From Rhodoligotrophos appendicifer (lineage in GTDB: Bacteria > Pseudomonadota > Alphaproteobacteria > Rhizobiales > Im1), in NCBI RefSeq assembly GCF_007474605.1, contig NZ_VHKL01000012.1:1-64000 (forward strand): a stretch of DNA of 64,000 nucleotides, given 5' to 3'. A program made the position numbers and the translations under genes. The notes below the pieces were generated by a model, which did no database searches, was not told the DNA's origin, and saw only the letters and a list, made by a program, of their open reading frames with translations. Positions 1 through 7,797 of the stretch are shown piece after piece; positions within the stretch are counted from its first letter, which is position 1; each line of letters begins with the position of its first letter.

Positions 1-3000
1 GCCTGCGGCTGCGTCTTGCGCGGGGCGGCCTGCGGTGCGGCCGGCGCCCGCGGGGCCGCCGGCGCGCGGGGGGCCGTTCCCGTCGAGCGCTGGAACTCGA
101 AGATCTTGCGCAGGAACCCGGGCGCCAGCGCCGAGATCGGATTGAACAGGATCTGCGGCTTGTCGATGGTTCCGCGAATGGCGAAGGTCACCCCGAACAT
201 GCCCTGTCCCTTGCCGCCCATGAGCACCTCGCCCAGCACCGGCACCGAGCTCAGGATCGAATTGATGGCATAGGCCGGGATGATGGTGCCGCCGATGTCG
301 ATGGCCTTGTCCTGCTTGCGGATGATGCCCTTGGCGGTCGCGCCCAGCACCGGCCCCTGCAGCAGCGTGTCGCCGATGGTGGCACCGGTCTGAGAGATCG
401 AGAAGGGCATGTTGAGGCTCGAGAAGAACAGGGAGCCCTCGGTCTGCGCCCTCTGCTGTGGCGAGAGCGGAATGGGATTGCCCTTCTCGTCGAATTGCAG
501 CGCCGGCTCGTCGACCACCTCGAAATCCCACATCCGGAGCCGCCCGTCGCTGAGATCGGCCGATCCCGCCGGGCCCAGGAGGCCGGTGAAGCTCAGCTTG
601 CCGCCCTTCACGCGCGTATAGAAATCGCCGCCGCGCAGCATCGCCCCGCCATTGGCGGTCCCCACATTCAACTGCCGCCGCCCGCCCGCCACGGGTTCGA
701 TCGTCATGTCGACGGGCGCCCCATTGTTCCATTTGCCCTTGACCTTGATCGCGGCGATGCCCTTCTCCGTGGCCCGTCCGGAGAATTCCACCTCCACCAG
801 CCGCTCGTTTCGAAACCCGACGACGCTGGTGATTTTGCCTTTCATTTCGGTCACTTGCGGCTTCTTCTTGGGCTTTTCCTCCTCGAACAGCGCCTTGATC
901 ATCGGCCGCGCATCGAAGCTGCTCCCGTCGATGGTGAGCTCCATATGCAGATCGTCGATGCGGTTGGCCTTCAGCGTCAGCTCATTGCCCTGGCTGAGCC
1001 GCACCACCGGAAAATCGGATCTCTGGATGTCGCCCTTGGCGTTGACCGTGAAGTTTCCCTGGATGTCGAGATCTTCGCCGGTCATGACGAAATTGCGGAC
1101 CTCGAAGGCGCCGCTGCCGTCGCCCACCCCCACATCGAAATGCGCTTTCGTTCCGGCGGCGGGGCCGCGCACCCAATTGATCGCGTCCGCCTTCAGGGTC
1201 GCCTTGCTGAAATCCACATCCACCCGCCCCCCCGTCACCGACGATTTCGAGATGTCGACCGTCACCGTGACGGCGATCGGCCCGGAGACGAATTCGTTGA
1301 CGTCGATGCCGAGCCGCTCCCGATCCTTGTTGTCCAGGGTCGCCGTGGCCGTGACCTTGCGCTCGTCCGGCGTATTGTCCACGAAGGACATGCGCCAGTC
1401 GAGCTTGCTCTCGACGCCGTTCAGCAGGACCTGGCCCTTCCCCTCGATGCCGAGCATGGTCGCCTGGATGTCGAGATCGCCGCCGTCGATGCTGATGTCG
1501 TCTATGGCATTGGGGAGTGAGACGCCACGGATGGAGACGCCGGCATCGAGCGTGACCTCCTCCGGCTTGATGCCGGATTTCATCGGCAGGGCGAGCTTCA
1601 CCCGCCCCTCGATCGTGCCGCCGAGGTCGCCGACCCGCACCCCGGACTTGGTGATGTATTCCAGGGGCGGCTGGTTGATCAGCTCCATGAAGCCCTGGGC
1701 CGGCCCGCGCACCGAGAGATCGAAGGCGGCCGCCGTCCCGTCCACCATGAGATGGGTGACCTTCATGGTGCCTGTGACCAGCTCCACCGAGGTGCCCGAG
1801 GGCAGCGTCACCTGCCCGTTGTCGAGTTGCAGATCGAAGCTGTCGCCGCGCAGGACGCCGCTCCCCACGGCGTTCTTGATCGCCGGCAGCTGGGCGAAAT
1901 AGCGCGTCTCCACATTGGCCAGGTTGAATTTGAAATTGATGTTGTCGTCGGGGATCGACTGTCCCCGCAGCGAACTCGCGATCACCTCCGACGGCAGGTC
2001 CACGATCATCTCGCCGTCAGTGATGATGCCATCCACCACATGCTCGTTGATCCAGTCCCGCGCTGCCACGGCGGCCAGCGGCGGCCAGAGCTTCTTCAGG
2101 ACCGGCAGCGGCACCTGGTGCAGCCGCGCGCCGAACCGCACCGTCATCGCCTCCGGCCCCTCGATGAACGAACCGCGCAGCCGGATGCCGGCTTCACCCG
2201 CCATGATCACCAGATCGTCCACGGTGACCGAAGCCGAATCCAGCGAGGCCGTGCCGAGGAAGTCGATGCGGTCGATGGCGAGGGCATCCTTGATCTCGCC
2301 GGAGGTGTCCAGGCTGATATTATGGGCGTTGAGTTTGAAGTCGAGGGCGCTGATCCGCCCGTCGGCGGCCTGGATCGGATGGATCCGGCCGGAGAGCTGC
2401 GCTTGCGACCCGCCCACATAGAGGGCTGATTCGCCGATCACGATGTCGCCGCTCGCCGGCTCGAAGGCAAAGCGCAGCAGGCCTTCATCGACCAGGATGG
2501 ACTGCGACAGGAAGTCGGGAAAGCCCACATAGCCCGCCCCGGCGCTGAGTGCGGCATCTGCCCGTGTGATCGTGCCGCTCGTAGTCATCTCGAGCCGCGC
2601 CTCCCCCGACAGCGGCACCTTGACCTCGGCGAGCTTCGACAGGGCGAAGATCTGGTCGGCCACATCGGCGGGAATGAAGTCGCGGACGCTGGCGCTGGCC
2701 GTGATTTTCTCGTCCGCCGTATTGTAGGTGGCGATCATCGCCAGTTTCCAGGGCACCCGGCCGCTGGCGATATCGGCATCCGCGATCAGTTTGAGCCCCG
2801 TCGCCTCGCGCTGGAAGTTCAGGTTGACGTCCGGCGCTTCCCATTCGGCCTCGTTGATGGCGTCGTAGAAGGAGACCCGGGCATTGGTGATGACGATCGC
2901 CTCCAGGGACGAGGCCGCCGTTTCCCCCTCATCCCGTGGCGCCAGCAGCTCCCGGCGGATGAAGGACAAGAGCCCGATCTCCTCGCTGCTTTCGGCATCC

Positions 3001-3509
3001 CCCTTGCCCTCCGCGGCGCTGGTCTGCGGGCCCGAGCTGCTTTGGCTGCCCTGGGTTTGGGCGAGCACGAATTCGTCATCGGGCGCCGTTGCGGCCCCGA
3101 CCCCCAGCTCCAGGGCACCGTTCAGCGTCCGCCGCACCAGGATATGCGGTCCGATCAATTCGATCTTGCGCGGCAGGATCCGTCCCCGCAACAGGCCTTC
3201 CCCGTCGAAGCCCAGCGACGCGCGCGGCGCCTGTGCCAGCAGGTTGCCGTTGGGATCTGTGAGTCGGACGTTGCGCAGCCGGACGCGCGGCCGCCCCGAT
3301 CCTTCCGTGCGCTCGATCACCGCATCCGTGATTTCCACCCGCATTCCCGACAGGCCGGAATTGATCATCGCCTGCAGCGGCATGCTCATGAAGCCGAGGG
3401 AGATCGGTCCCAGGCTCAGCCGCCAGAGGAAGACGAGCGACAAGACAGCGATCAGCAACACGGCGCCGCCGAGCGAAAACAGGCTCAATCTGGTAATGCG
3501 CTTGCGCAA
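1..3509 (-). CDS. AsmA-like / DUF3971 (YhdP-type) large envelope protein, C-terminus cut by window edge
   Basis: The frame stays open on the minus strand from about 3509 past base 1, giving over 1160 residues. The N-terminus has a basic start (RKRITRL) and one membrane segment (LFSLGGAVLLIAVLSLVFLW). A long beta-rich body follows. Near the left edge is the conserved AsmA-like C-terminal block (GTIIPAYAINSILSSVPVLG, then GMFGVTFAIRGTIDKPQILF), and then a Pro/Ala-rich tail. Proteins of this family are bridge-like envelope proteins linked to lipid transport between the inner and outer membranes. No ATG lies between the upstream in-frame stop and the membrane segment. TTG at 3509 is my choice and is uncertain. 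An ATG at 3568 lies in another frame and stops after 12 codons. Family assignment is confident, the start is not. Confidence 0.8.
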   Translation of the reverse strand, partial: MRKRITRLSLFSLGGAVLLIAVLSLVFLWRLSLGPISLGFMSMPLQAMINSGLSGMRVEITDAVIERTEGSGRPRVRLRNVRLTDPNGNLLAQAPRASLGFDGEGLLRGRILPRKIELIGPHILVRRTLNGALELGVGAATAPDDEFVLAQTQGSQSSSGPQTSAAEGKGDAESSEEIGLLSFIRRELLAPRDEGETAASSLEAIVITNARVSFYDAINEAEWEAPDVNLNFQREATGLKLIADADIASGRVPWKLAMIATYNTADEKITASASVRDFIPADVADQIFALSKLAEVKVPLSGEARLEMTTSGTITRADAALSAGAGYVGFPDFLSQSILVDEGLLRFAFEPASGDIVIGESALYVGGSQAQLSGRIHPIQAADGRISALDFKLNAHNISLDTSGEIKDALAIDRIDFLGTASLDSASVTVDDLVIMAGEAGIRLRGSFIEGPEAMTVRFGARLHQVPLPVLKKLWPPLAAVAARDWINEHVVDGIITDGEMIVDLPSEVIASSLRGQSIPDDNINFKFNLANVETRYFAQLPAIKNAVGSGVLRGDSFDLQLDNGQVTLPSGTSVELVTGTMKVTHLMVDGTAAAFDLSVRGPAQGFMELINQPPLEYITKSGVRVGDLGGTIEGRVKLALPMKSGIKPEEVTLDAGVSIRGVSLPNAIDDISIDGGDLDIQATMLGIEGKGQVLLNGVESKLDWRMSFVDNTPDERKVTATATLDNKDRERLGIDVNEFVSGPIAVTVTVDISKSSVTGGRVDVDFSKATLKADAINWVRGPAAGTKAHFDVGVGDGSGAFEVRNFVMTGEDLDIQGNFTVNAKGDIQRSDFPVVRLSQGNELTLKANRIDDLHMELTIDGSSFDARPMIKALFEEEKPKKKPQVTEMKGKITSVVGFRNERLVEVEFSGRATEKGIAAIKVKGKWNNGAPVDMTIEPVAGGRRQLNVGTANGGAMLRGGDFYTRVKGGKLSFTGLLGPAGSADLSDGRLRMWDFEVVDEPALQFDEKGNPIPLSPQQRAQTEGSLFFSSLNMPFSISQTGATIGDTLLQGPVLGATAKGIIRKQDKAIDIGGTIIPAYAINSILSSVPVLGEVLMGGKGQGMFGVTFAIRGTIDKPQILFNPISALAPGFLRKIFEFQRSTGTAPRAPAAPRAPAAPQAAPRKTQPQ

Positions 3510-3731
3510 ATCGGTGAATCTATGGCTGCCTAGTGCCTGGAATGCTTAGCCTGAGAGTCTCGCTCCATAAAGGCCGCAGTCCGGGCCAACCTTGCATCGG
3601 AACGGTTGACCCGTTCGGCTATGTTCTTCATGGGAGCCTCCGCACGCGGAATACACGGTACCGTTGCGTGCAGAGTGCACGAATTCCAAGCGACTTCATC
3701 CATCATTTAAAAGAGACCAAAGGATGACGAC

Positions 3732-4205
3732 ATGACTGAAACGTTGGACCAGGGCTCGCTCGCGCCAGCCTTTTCATTGCCCGGCGACGGGTCAACGACA
3801 CTGACGCTGGAGGCGTTCCGCGGCCGCAAGCTTGTTCTCTATTTTTACCCGAAGGATGATACCAGCGGCTGTACGAAGGAAGCGATCGACTTCAACGCCG
3901 CCCGCGCCGATTTCAACGCCGCCGATACCGAGATCGTCGGCATGAGCGCCGATTCGGTCGCGAGGCACGACAAGTTCAAGAAGAAGCATGGTCTCGACTT
4001 CCCCCTGGCGGCGGACGAATCCCGCACCACCCTTGAGGCATACGGGGTCTGGGTGGAGAAGAGCATGTATGGTCGGAAGTACATGGGGATCGATCGTGCA
4101 ACATTTCTTGTTGATCGAAGTGGAAAGATCGCTCGGATCTGGCGCAAGGTGAAAGTTCCCGGCCACGTGCAGGAAGTTCTCGCCGCTGCACGCGCTCTCG
4201 ATTGA
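3732..4205 (+). CDS. bcp: Peroxiredoxin, Bcp/PrxQ type thiol peroxidase
   Basis: A 157-residue AhpC/TSA-fold protein. The thioredoxin-like core starts at LVLYFYPKDDTSGCT, which carries the peroxidatic cysteine C47 in the TSGCT motif. Bcp enzymes reduce hydrogen peroxide and organic or fatty-acid hydroperoxides, usually using thioredoxin. Many Bcp proteins have a second cysteine five residues after the first. Here that position is not Cys, and C47 is the only cysteine, so a 1-Cys mechanism with an external thiol is expected. An AGGA ribosome-binding site lies about 8 bases before the ATG. The gene is divergent from the AsmA-like gene. Confidence 0.93.
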   Translation: MTETLDQGSLAPAFSLPGDGSTTLTLEAFRGRKLVLYFYPKDDTSGCTKEAIDFNAARADFNAADTEIVGMSADSVARHDKFKKKHGLDFPLAADESRTTLEAYGVWVEKSMYGRKYMGIDRATFLVDRSGKIARIWRKVKVPGHVQEVLAAARALD

Positions 4206-4325
4206 TTTGTCACAGGCCTTCGACTTTCACCGCTCAAGCGGTCCGCAAAGTAACCAACCGCAGTGACATTGACCGCGGCGATGTTACAGTGCACAAGGTC
4301 GGGATGACCTGTTGAACTGAGAGTT

Positions 4326-5660
4326 GTGCATCGTTTCGGGGGCGGTTGGAACAACGGCATGCGACGCCGAGAACATTGGACGACGCCGGAGGGTGGCATT
4401 CGAGAATTTCTCGGACGCCTCTTTCGTGAACGTCAGATTTACATTCGCAGCGAAGGCGATGTTCGCTTCGTCACCTTGTCCTCGCGCCTTCAGGTTCTTG
4501 TCTGCATCGGCGGACTGGGCCTGTTGTTCTGGCTCGCTTATGCCAGCGTCAATGTTGCCTTCAAGGACCAGCTGATCGCCTTGAAGGAACGCCGCATCGC
4601 CGACGTCAAGCACGCCTATGAGGTCCGCCTTTCGGAGCTGCGCACCTCCATCGACGTGGTAAATTCTCGGCTGCTGCTGGATCAGGATGCCTATCTCGCC
4701 CGGGTTGATTCCCTGCGCGCCGATTACGGCCACCTCCTCGCCCGGCAGCGCCAGCTCGAATCATTCTTCCAGCAGGGCTGGCTCCCGGCGCGCGCCTTCC
4801 AGGGCACAACCATGGCCCCGGACGCCGATCCGGCGACCGAGCAGGCCCCCGCCCAGGACTCCAATTTCGAGGATCAGACCCACCTCGCGCCGGACTCCTA
4901 TCGCGTCCGCTTCCGCGAGCAGTTCGGGTCTGCCGATGAGGTTCTGCAGCCGCTCGCGGAGATGCAGGCCTTGGCCGCCGCCTTCGACGAGGCGCAGGCG
5001 ACCCTGGTGACCCGCGTCGACGGCCACATCTCGGCTCAGATGAAGGCCGCCGAGGGCACCGCGACCATGGTTGGCCTGTCCCCGCGCCGGATTATTGCCG
5101 CAGCCGAACCGCGTCAGGAGGCGGTGGGCGGACCCTTCATTCCCGTCTCTCTGGGCTTGGGCGGCGATCCCCTCATCGAGCGCCTGGACGACCTTGCCGA
5201 GCGGCACGAGGACATCGTCGCTTTGCGCGAGGGGCTGCGCGACCTGCCGCTGACGGTCCCGGTCCAGGCCTATCGTCTCACCAGCGGCTTCGGCACCCGC
5301 CGCGATCCCTTCCGCCGCCGCGCGGCCCTGCATGCCGGCGTCGACCTGAAGGCACCCTATGGCGCCCCGGTCCTGGCCACGGCGGCCGGCACCGTCACCG
5401 AGGCGAAGGTCTCCGCCGGCTATGGCAAGATGGTCCTGATCAGTCATGACAATGGCATCTCCACTCGATATGCTCATCTCAGTGCGATCTCGGTCGTCCC
5501 GAGACAGAAGATTGCGAAACACGATGTCGTCGGACGCCTGGGCAGCACCGGCCGCAGTACCGGCCCTCATTTGCATTATGAAACGCGCATTAACGGGCGC
5601 GCAGTCGACCCAAAACGCTTCTGGCAGGCGCGGAATGATCTTCAAGAGCAAGAGCAGTAG
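4326..5660 (+). CDS. M23 family (LytM) peptidoglycan endopeptidase, membrane-anchored, bactofilin partner
   Basis: This 444-residue protein has a cytoplasmic basic N-terminus, one membrane segment around residues 58-75 (VLVCIGGLGLLFWLAYASV), a coiled-coil-like periplasmic stretch and a C-terminal M23 domain. The zinc and catalytic residues are present: H336 and D340 (HAGVD) and the HLH motif at 415-417. Such enzymes cleave peptide cross-links in peptidoglycan. The gene overlaps the start of the bactofilin gene by 26 bases. That matches the BacA-LmdC module described in stalked and budding alphaproteobacteria, in which a bactofilin polymer positions the peptidase to shape the cell. The functional pairing here is inferred from order and domains. 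Confidence 0.9.
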   Translation: MHRFGGGWNNGMRRREHWTTPEGGIREFLGRLFRERQIYIRSEGDVRFVTLSSRLQVLVCIGGLGLLFWLAYASVNVAFKDQLIALKERRIADVKHAYEVRLSELRTSIDVVNSRLLLDQDAYLARVDSLRADYGHLLARQRQLESFFQQGWLPARAFQGTTMAPDADPATEQAPAQDSNFEDQTHLAPDSYRVRFREQFGSADEVLQPLAEMQALAAAFDEAQATLVTRVDGHISAQMKAAEGTATMVGLSPRRIIAAAEPRQEAVGGPFIPVSLGLGGDPLIERLDDLAERHEDIVALREGLRDLPLTVPVQAYRLTSGFGTRRDPFRRRAALHAGVDLKAPYGAPVLATAAGTVTEAKVSAGYGKMVLISHDNGISTRYAHLSAISVVPRQKIAKHDVVGRLGSTGRSTGPHLHYETRINGRAVDPKRFWQARNDLQEQEQ

Positions 5661-6210
5661 AACCGAGGCGGGAGCGAAGGCGGCGGCGGCCATGAAGGCG
5701 GACGAGGACGCCGATCGGCGCAACCGTCGTGCGGGTCCCACCATCATCACCTCCGACGTGATCATCGAGGGCAAGCTGATCACCAGCGGCGAGCTGCAGA
5801 TCGACGGCACCCTTCACGGCGACATTCGCGCCGCCAGCGTCGTCGTCGACAGCAACGGCTCGATTCGCGGTGAGGTGGTCGCGGAGGAGATCGTGGTCCG
5901 TGGCCGCATCATCGGCCCGCTTCACGCGATCCATATCCACATCTATGCCGATGCCCATGTGGAGGGCGACATCGTCCACGAGACGATCTCCATCGAGAAC
6001 GGCGCCTTCATCGAAGGCAGCATTCACCGCGCCGAAGATCCCATCGACGTGGCGGATTCCATGCATGCCATGGAGCCGGACCCCTATCTCCCCGGCACCC
6101 GGGAACCTTTGCGCACTCTGGAGAGCCCCGACGAGCCGAAATTCCGCCCCGACATCGAGCAAGGCGGCTTCCGCCCCGCCGATCTGATGCGGACCACCCA
6201 GAGCGACTGA
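5635..6210 (+). CDS. Bactofilin (polymer-forming cytoskeletal protein)
   Basis: A 191-residue protein with a central bactofilin beta-helix domain (about residues 40-150). It starts at TIITSDVIIEGKLITSGELQ and shows the repeating hydrophobic/glycine pattern of a right-handed beta helix, as in GDIRAASVVVDSNGSIRGEV. The N-terminal tail (MIFKSKSS) and C-terminal tail are polar. Bactofilins polymerise without nucleotides and act as membrane-associated scaffolds. I chose ATG 5635, inside the end of the M23 peptidase gene, because an upstream in-frame ATG at 5446 would add 63 residues of out-of-frame peptidase sequence. The two genes are translationally coupled by overlap. Confidence 0.92.
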   Translation: MIFKSKSSRTEAGAKAAAAMKADEDADRRNRRAGPTIITSDVIIEGKLITSGELQIDGTLHGDIRAASVVVDSNGSIRGEVVAEEIVVRGRIIGPLHAIHIHIYADAHVEGDIVHETISIENGAFIEGSIHRAEDPIDVADSMHAMEPDPYLPGTREPLRTLESPDEPKFRPDIEQGGFRPADLMRTTQSD

Positions 6211-6224
6211 CCCGCCGGCCGCCC

Positions 6225-6334
6225 GTCATCCCGGACGAAGCGCAGCGCACCCCTCTACCTGTCATCCCGGACGAAGCGCAGCGAAGATCCGGGACCCCAT
6301 GCGGCTCGGGATCCCGGGTCAAGCCCGGGATGAC
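6225..6334. repeat. Family A palindromic repeat: one partial and one full copy between convergent bactofilin and prfB
   Basis: A partial unit begins at 6225. A full unit at 6261-6334 opens GTCATCCCGGACGAAGCGCA and closes with GGTCAAGCCCGGGATGAC, so its ends are inverted copies of each other (GTCATCCCGG/CCCGGGATGAC). The repeat begins 15 bases after the bactofilin stop codon. Confidence 0.9.
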
Positions 6335-6351
6335 AGCCAGAAGAAGAGCCC

Positions 6352-7480
6352 CTACCCCTCCGCCGGCACGCCCTCGCCCTTGCCGTGGACCCGCTGGGCC
6401 AGCGCCGCCTCTAGGAAGCTGTCGATCTTCCCATCCAGCACGCCGCCGGTATCGCTGGTCTCGACCCCTGTCCGCAAATCCTTCACCATCTGGTAGGGCT
6501 GCAGCACATAGGAGCGGATCTGGTGTCCCCAGCCGATCTCCGTCTTCTGCGCATTGATGGTGCTGGCCGCCTCTTCGCGCCGCTGCAGCTCCGCCTCGTA
6601 GAGCCTCGCCCGCAGCATGGTCCAGGCCGTCGCCCGGTTCTTGTGCTGCGACCGCTCCATCTGGCACTGCACCACGATCCCCGAGGGGATATGGGTGATG
6701 CGCACCGCGCTGTCGGTCGTGTTCACATGCTGCCCGCCGGCCCCTGAGGCGCGATAGGTGTCGATGCGGCAGTCGCTCTCGTTCACGTCGATGTCGATCG
6801 TGTCGTCGATGACGGGATAGACCCAGACCGAGGCGAAGGACGTATGCCGCCGCGCATTCGAATCGAACGGCGAGATGCGCACCAGCCGGTGCACGCCCGA
6901 TTCGGTCTTCAGCCAGCCATAGGCATTATGCCCCTTGATCTGGAAGGTCGCCGATTTGAGCCCCGCCTCTTCGCCCGAATGGACTTCGATGGTCTCGGTC
7001 TTGTAGCCATGGGCCTCCGCATAGCGCAGATACATCCGCGCCAGCATCTCGGTCCAGTCCTGGCTCTCGGTCCCCCCGGCGCCGGAATGGACTTCGAGGA
7101 AGCAGTCGTTCTTGTCCGCCTCTCCCGACAGCAGCGTCTCGATCTCGCGCTTGCCGATATCGTCCCGCAGCGCCTTCAGCGTCGCTTCCGCATCGCTGAC
7201 GATGCTCTCGTCGCCCTCCTCCTCGCCCATGGCGATGAGTTCGACGCTGTCATTGAGCATCTGCTCCAATCCGCGCACGGATTTCACCTGGTCTTCGATC
7301 TGCTGACGCTCCCGCATCAGCGCCTGCGCCTTCTGCGGCTCGTCCCAGAGCCCAGGATGCTCCGCGGCGGCGTTCAGTTCGTCCAGGCGTCTGAGGGCGT
7401 GATCCCAGTCAAAGATGCCTCCTCAGCAGTCCGAGCGACTGCTGGATGTGATCGACCAATGTCTGTGCTTCGGCGCGCAT
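6352..7480 (-). CDS. prfB: Peptide chain release factor 2, expressed by programmed +1 frameshift
   Basis: RF2 recognises UGA and UAA stop codons and triggers peptide release. Reading starts at ATG 7480 ([14 protein letters not shown]) and runs 23 codons to CTT followed by an in-frame TGA at 7411-7409. After a +1 shift (CTT, skip T, GAC) the frame continues to the stop at 6352, for 375 residues in total. The GGQ catalytic motif falls at residues 248-250, and an SPF motif ([10 protein letters not shown]) is present. A Shine-Dalgarno-like AGGAGG sits 3 bases before the CTT. This is the last gene of an amiC-mrcA-prfB run on the minus strand. Taking only the part after 7317 would miss the true N-terminus. 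Confidence 0.95.
7408..7423 (-). promoter_or_regulatory. prfB programmed +1 frameshift site
   Basis: On the minus strand the order is AGGAGG (7423-7418), CAT, CTT (7414-7412), TGA (7411-7409) and C (7408). This matches the known RF2 autoregulatory element: an SD-like sequence, a slippery CTT and TGAC. Low RF2 makes the ribosome pause at UGA and slip forward. Confidence 0.95.
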
Positions 7481-7575
7481 GCGGATCCGTTGAACCTTCT
7501 CGAAAGTGGAGAGCCTTACATAGAGTCCGAGAGCAGGCCTGTACAGCCCCCAGGCCTCACGCCGCAGCCCCACCC

Positions 7576-7775
7576 GTCATCCCGGCCGAAGCGCAGCGAA
7601 GAGCCGGGACCCCATGCGGCTCGGGGATCCCGGGTCAAGCCCGGGATGACAGTGAGAAGAAGAAGAGCCCCGTCCCCACCCTGGTCATCCCGGACGGAGC
7701 GCAGCGCAGATCCGGGACCCCATGCGGCTCGGGGATCCCCTGCCGCCCGGGATCCCGGGTCACGCCCGGGATGAC
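7576..7775. repeat. Two tandem family A palindromic repeats between prfB and mrcA
   Basis: Full units lie at 7576-7650 and 7684-7775, both starting GTCATCCCGG and ending CCGGGATGAC. Each is followed by the same tail (AGTGAGAAGAAGAAGAGCCC or one triplet shorter), so unit plus tail appears to have been duplicated. The second unit carries an extra 'CCCCTGCCGCCC' block in its centre. These repeats make up most of the 317-base gap; I see no gene in it. Confidence 0.9.
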
Positions 7776-7797
7776 AGTGAGAAGAAGAAGAGCCCCC

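Noticed and set aside
7317-7480. prfB as a frameshifted pseudogene
   Set aside because: The TGA lies in a perfect programmed frameshift context, and the combined protein has normal RF2 length and motifs.
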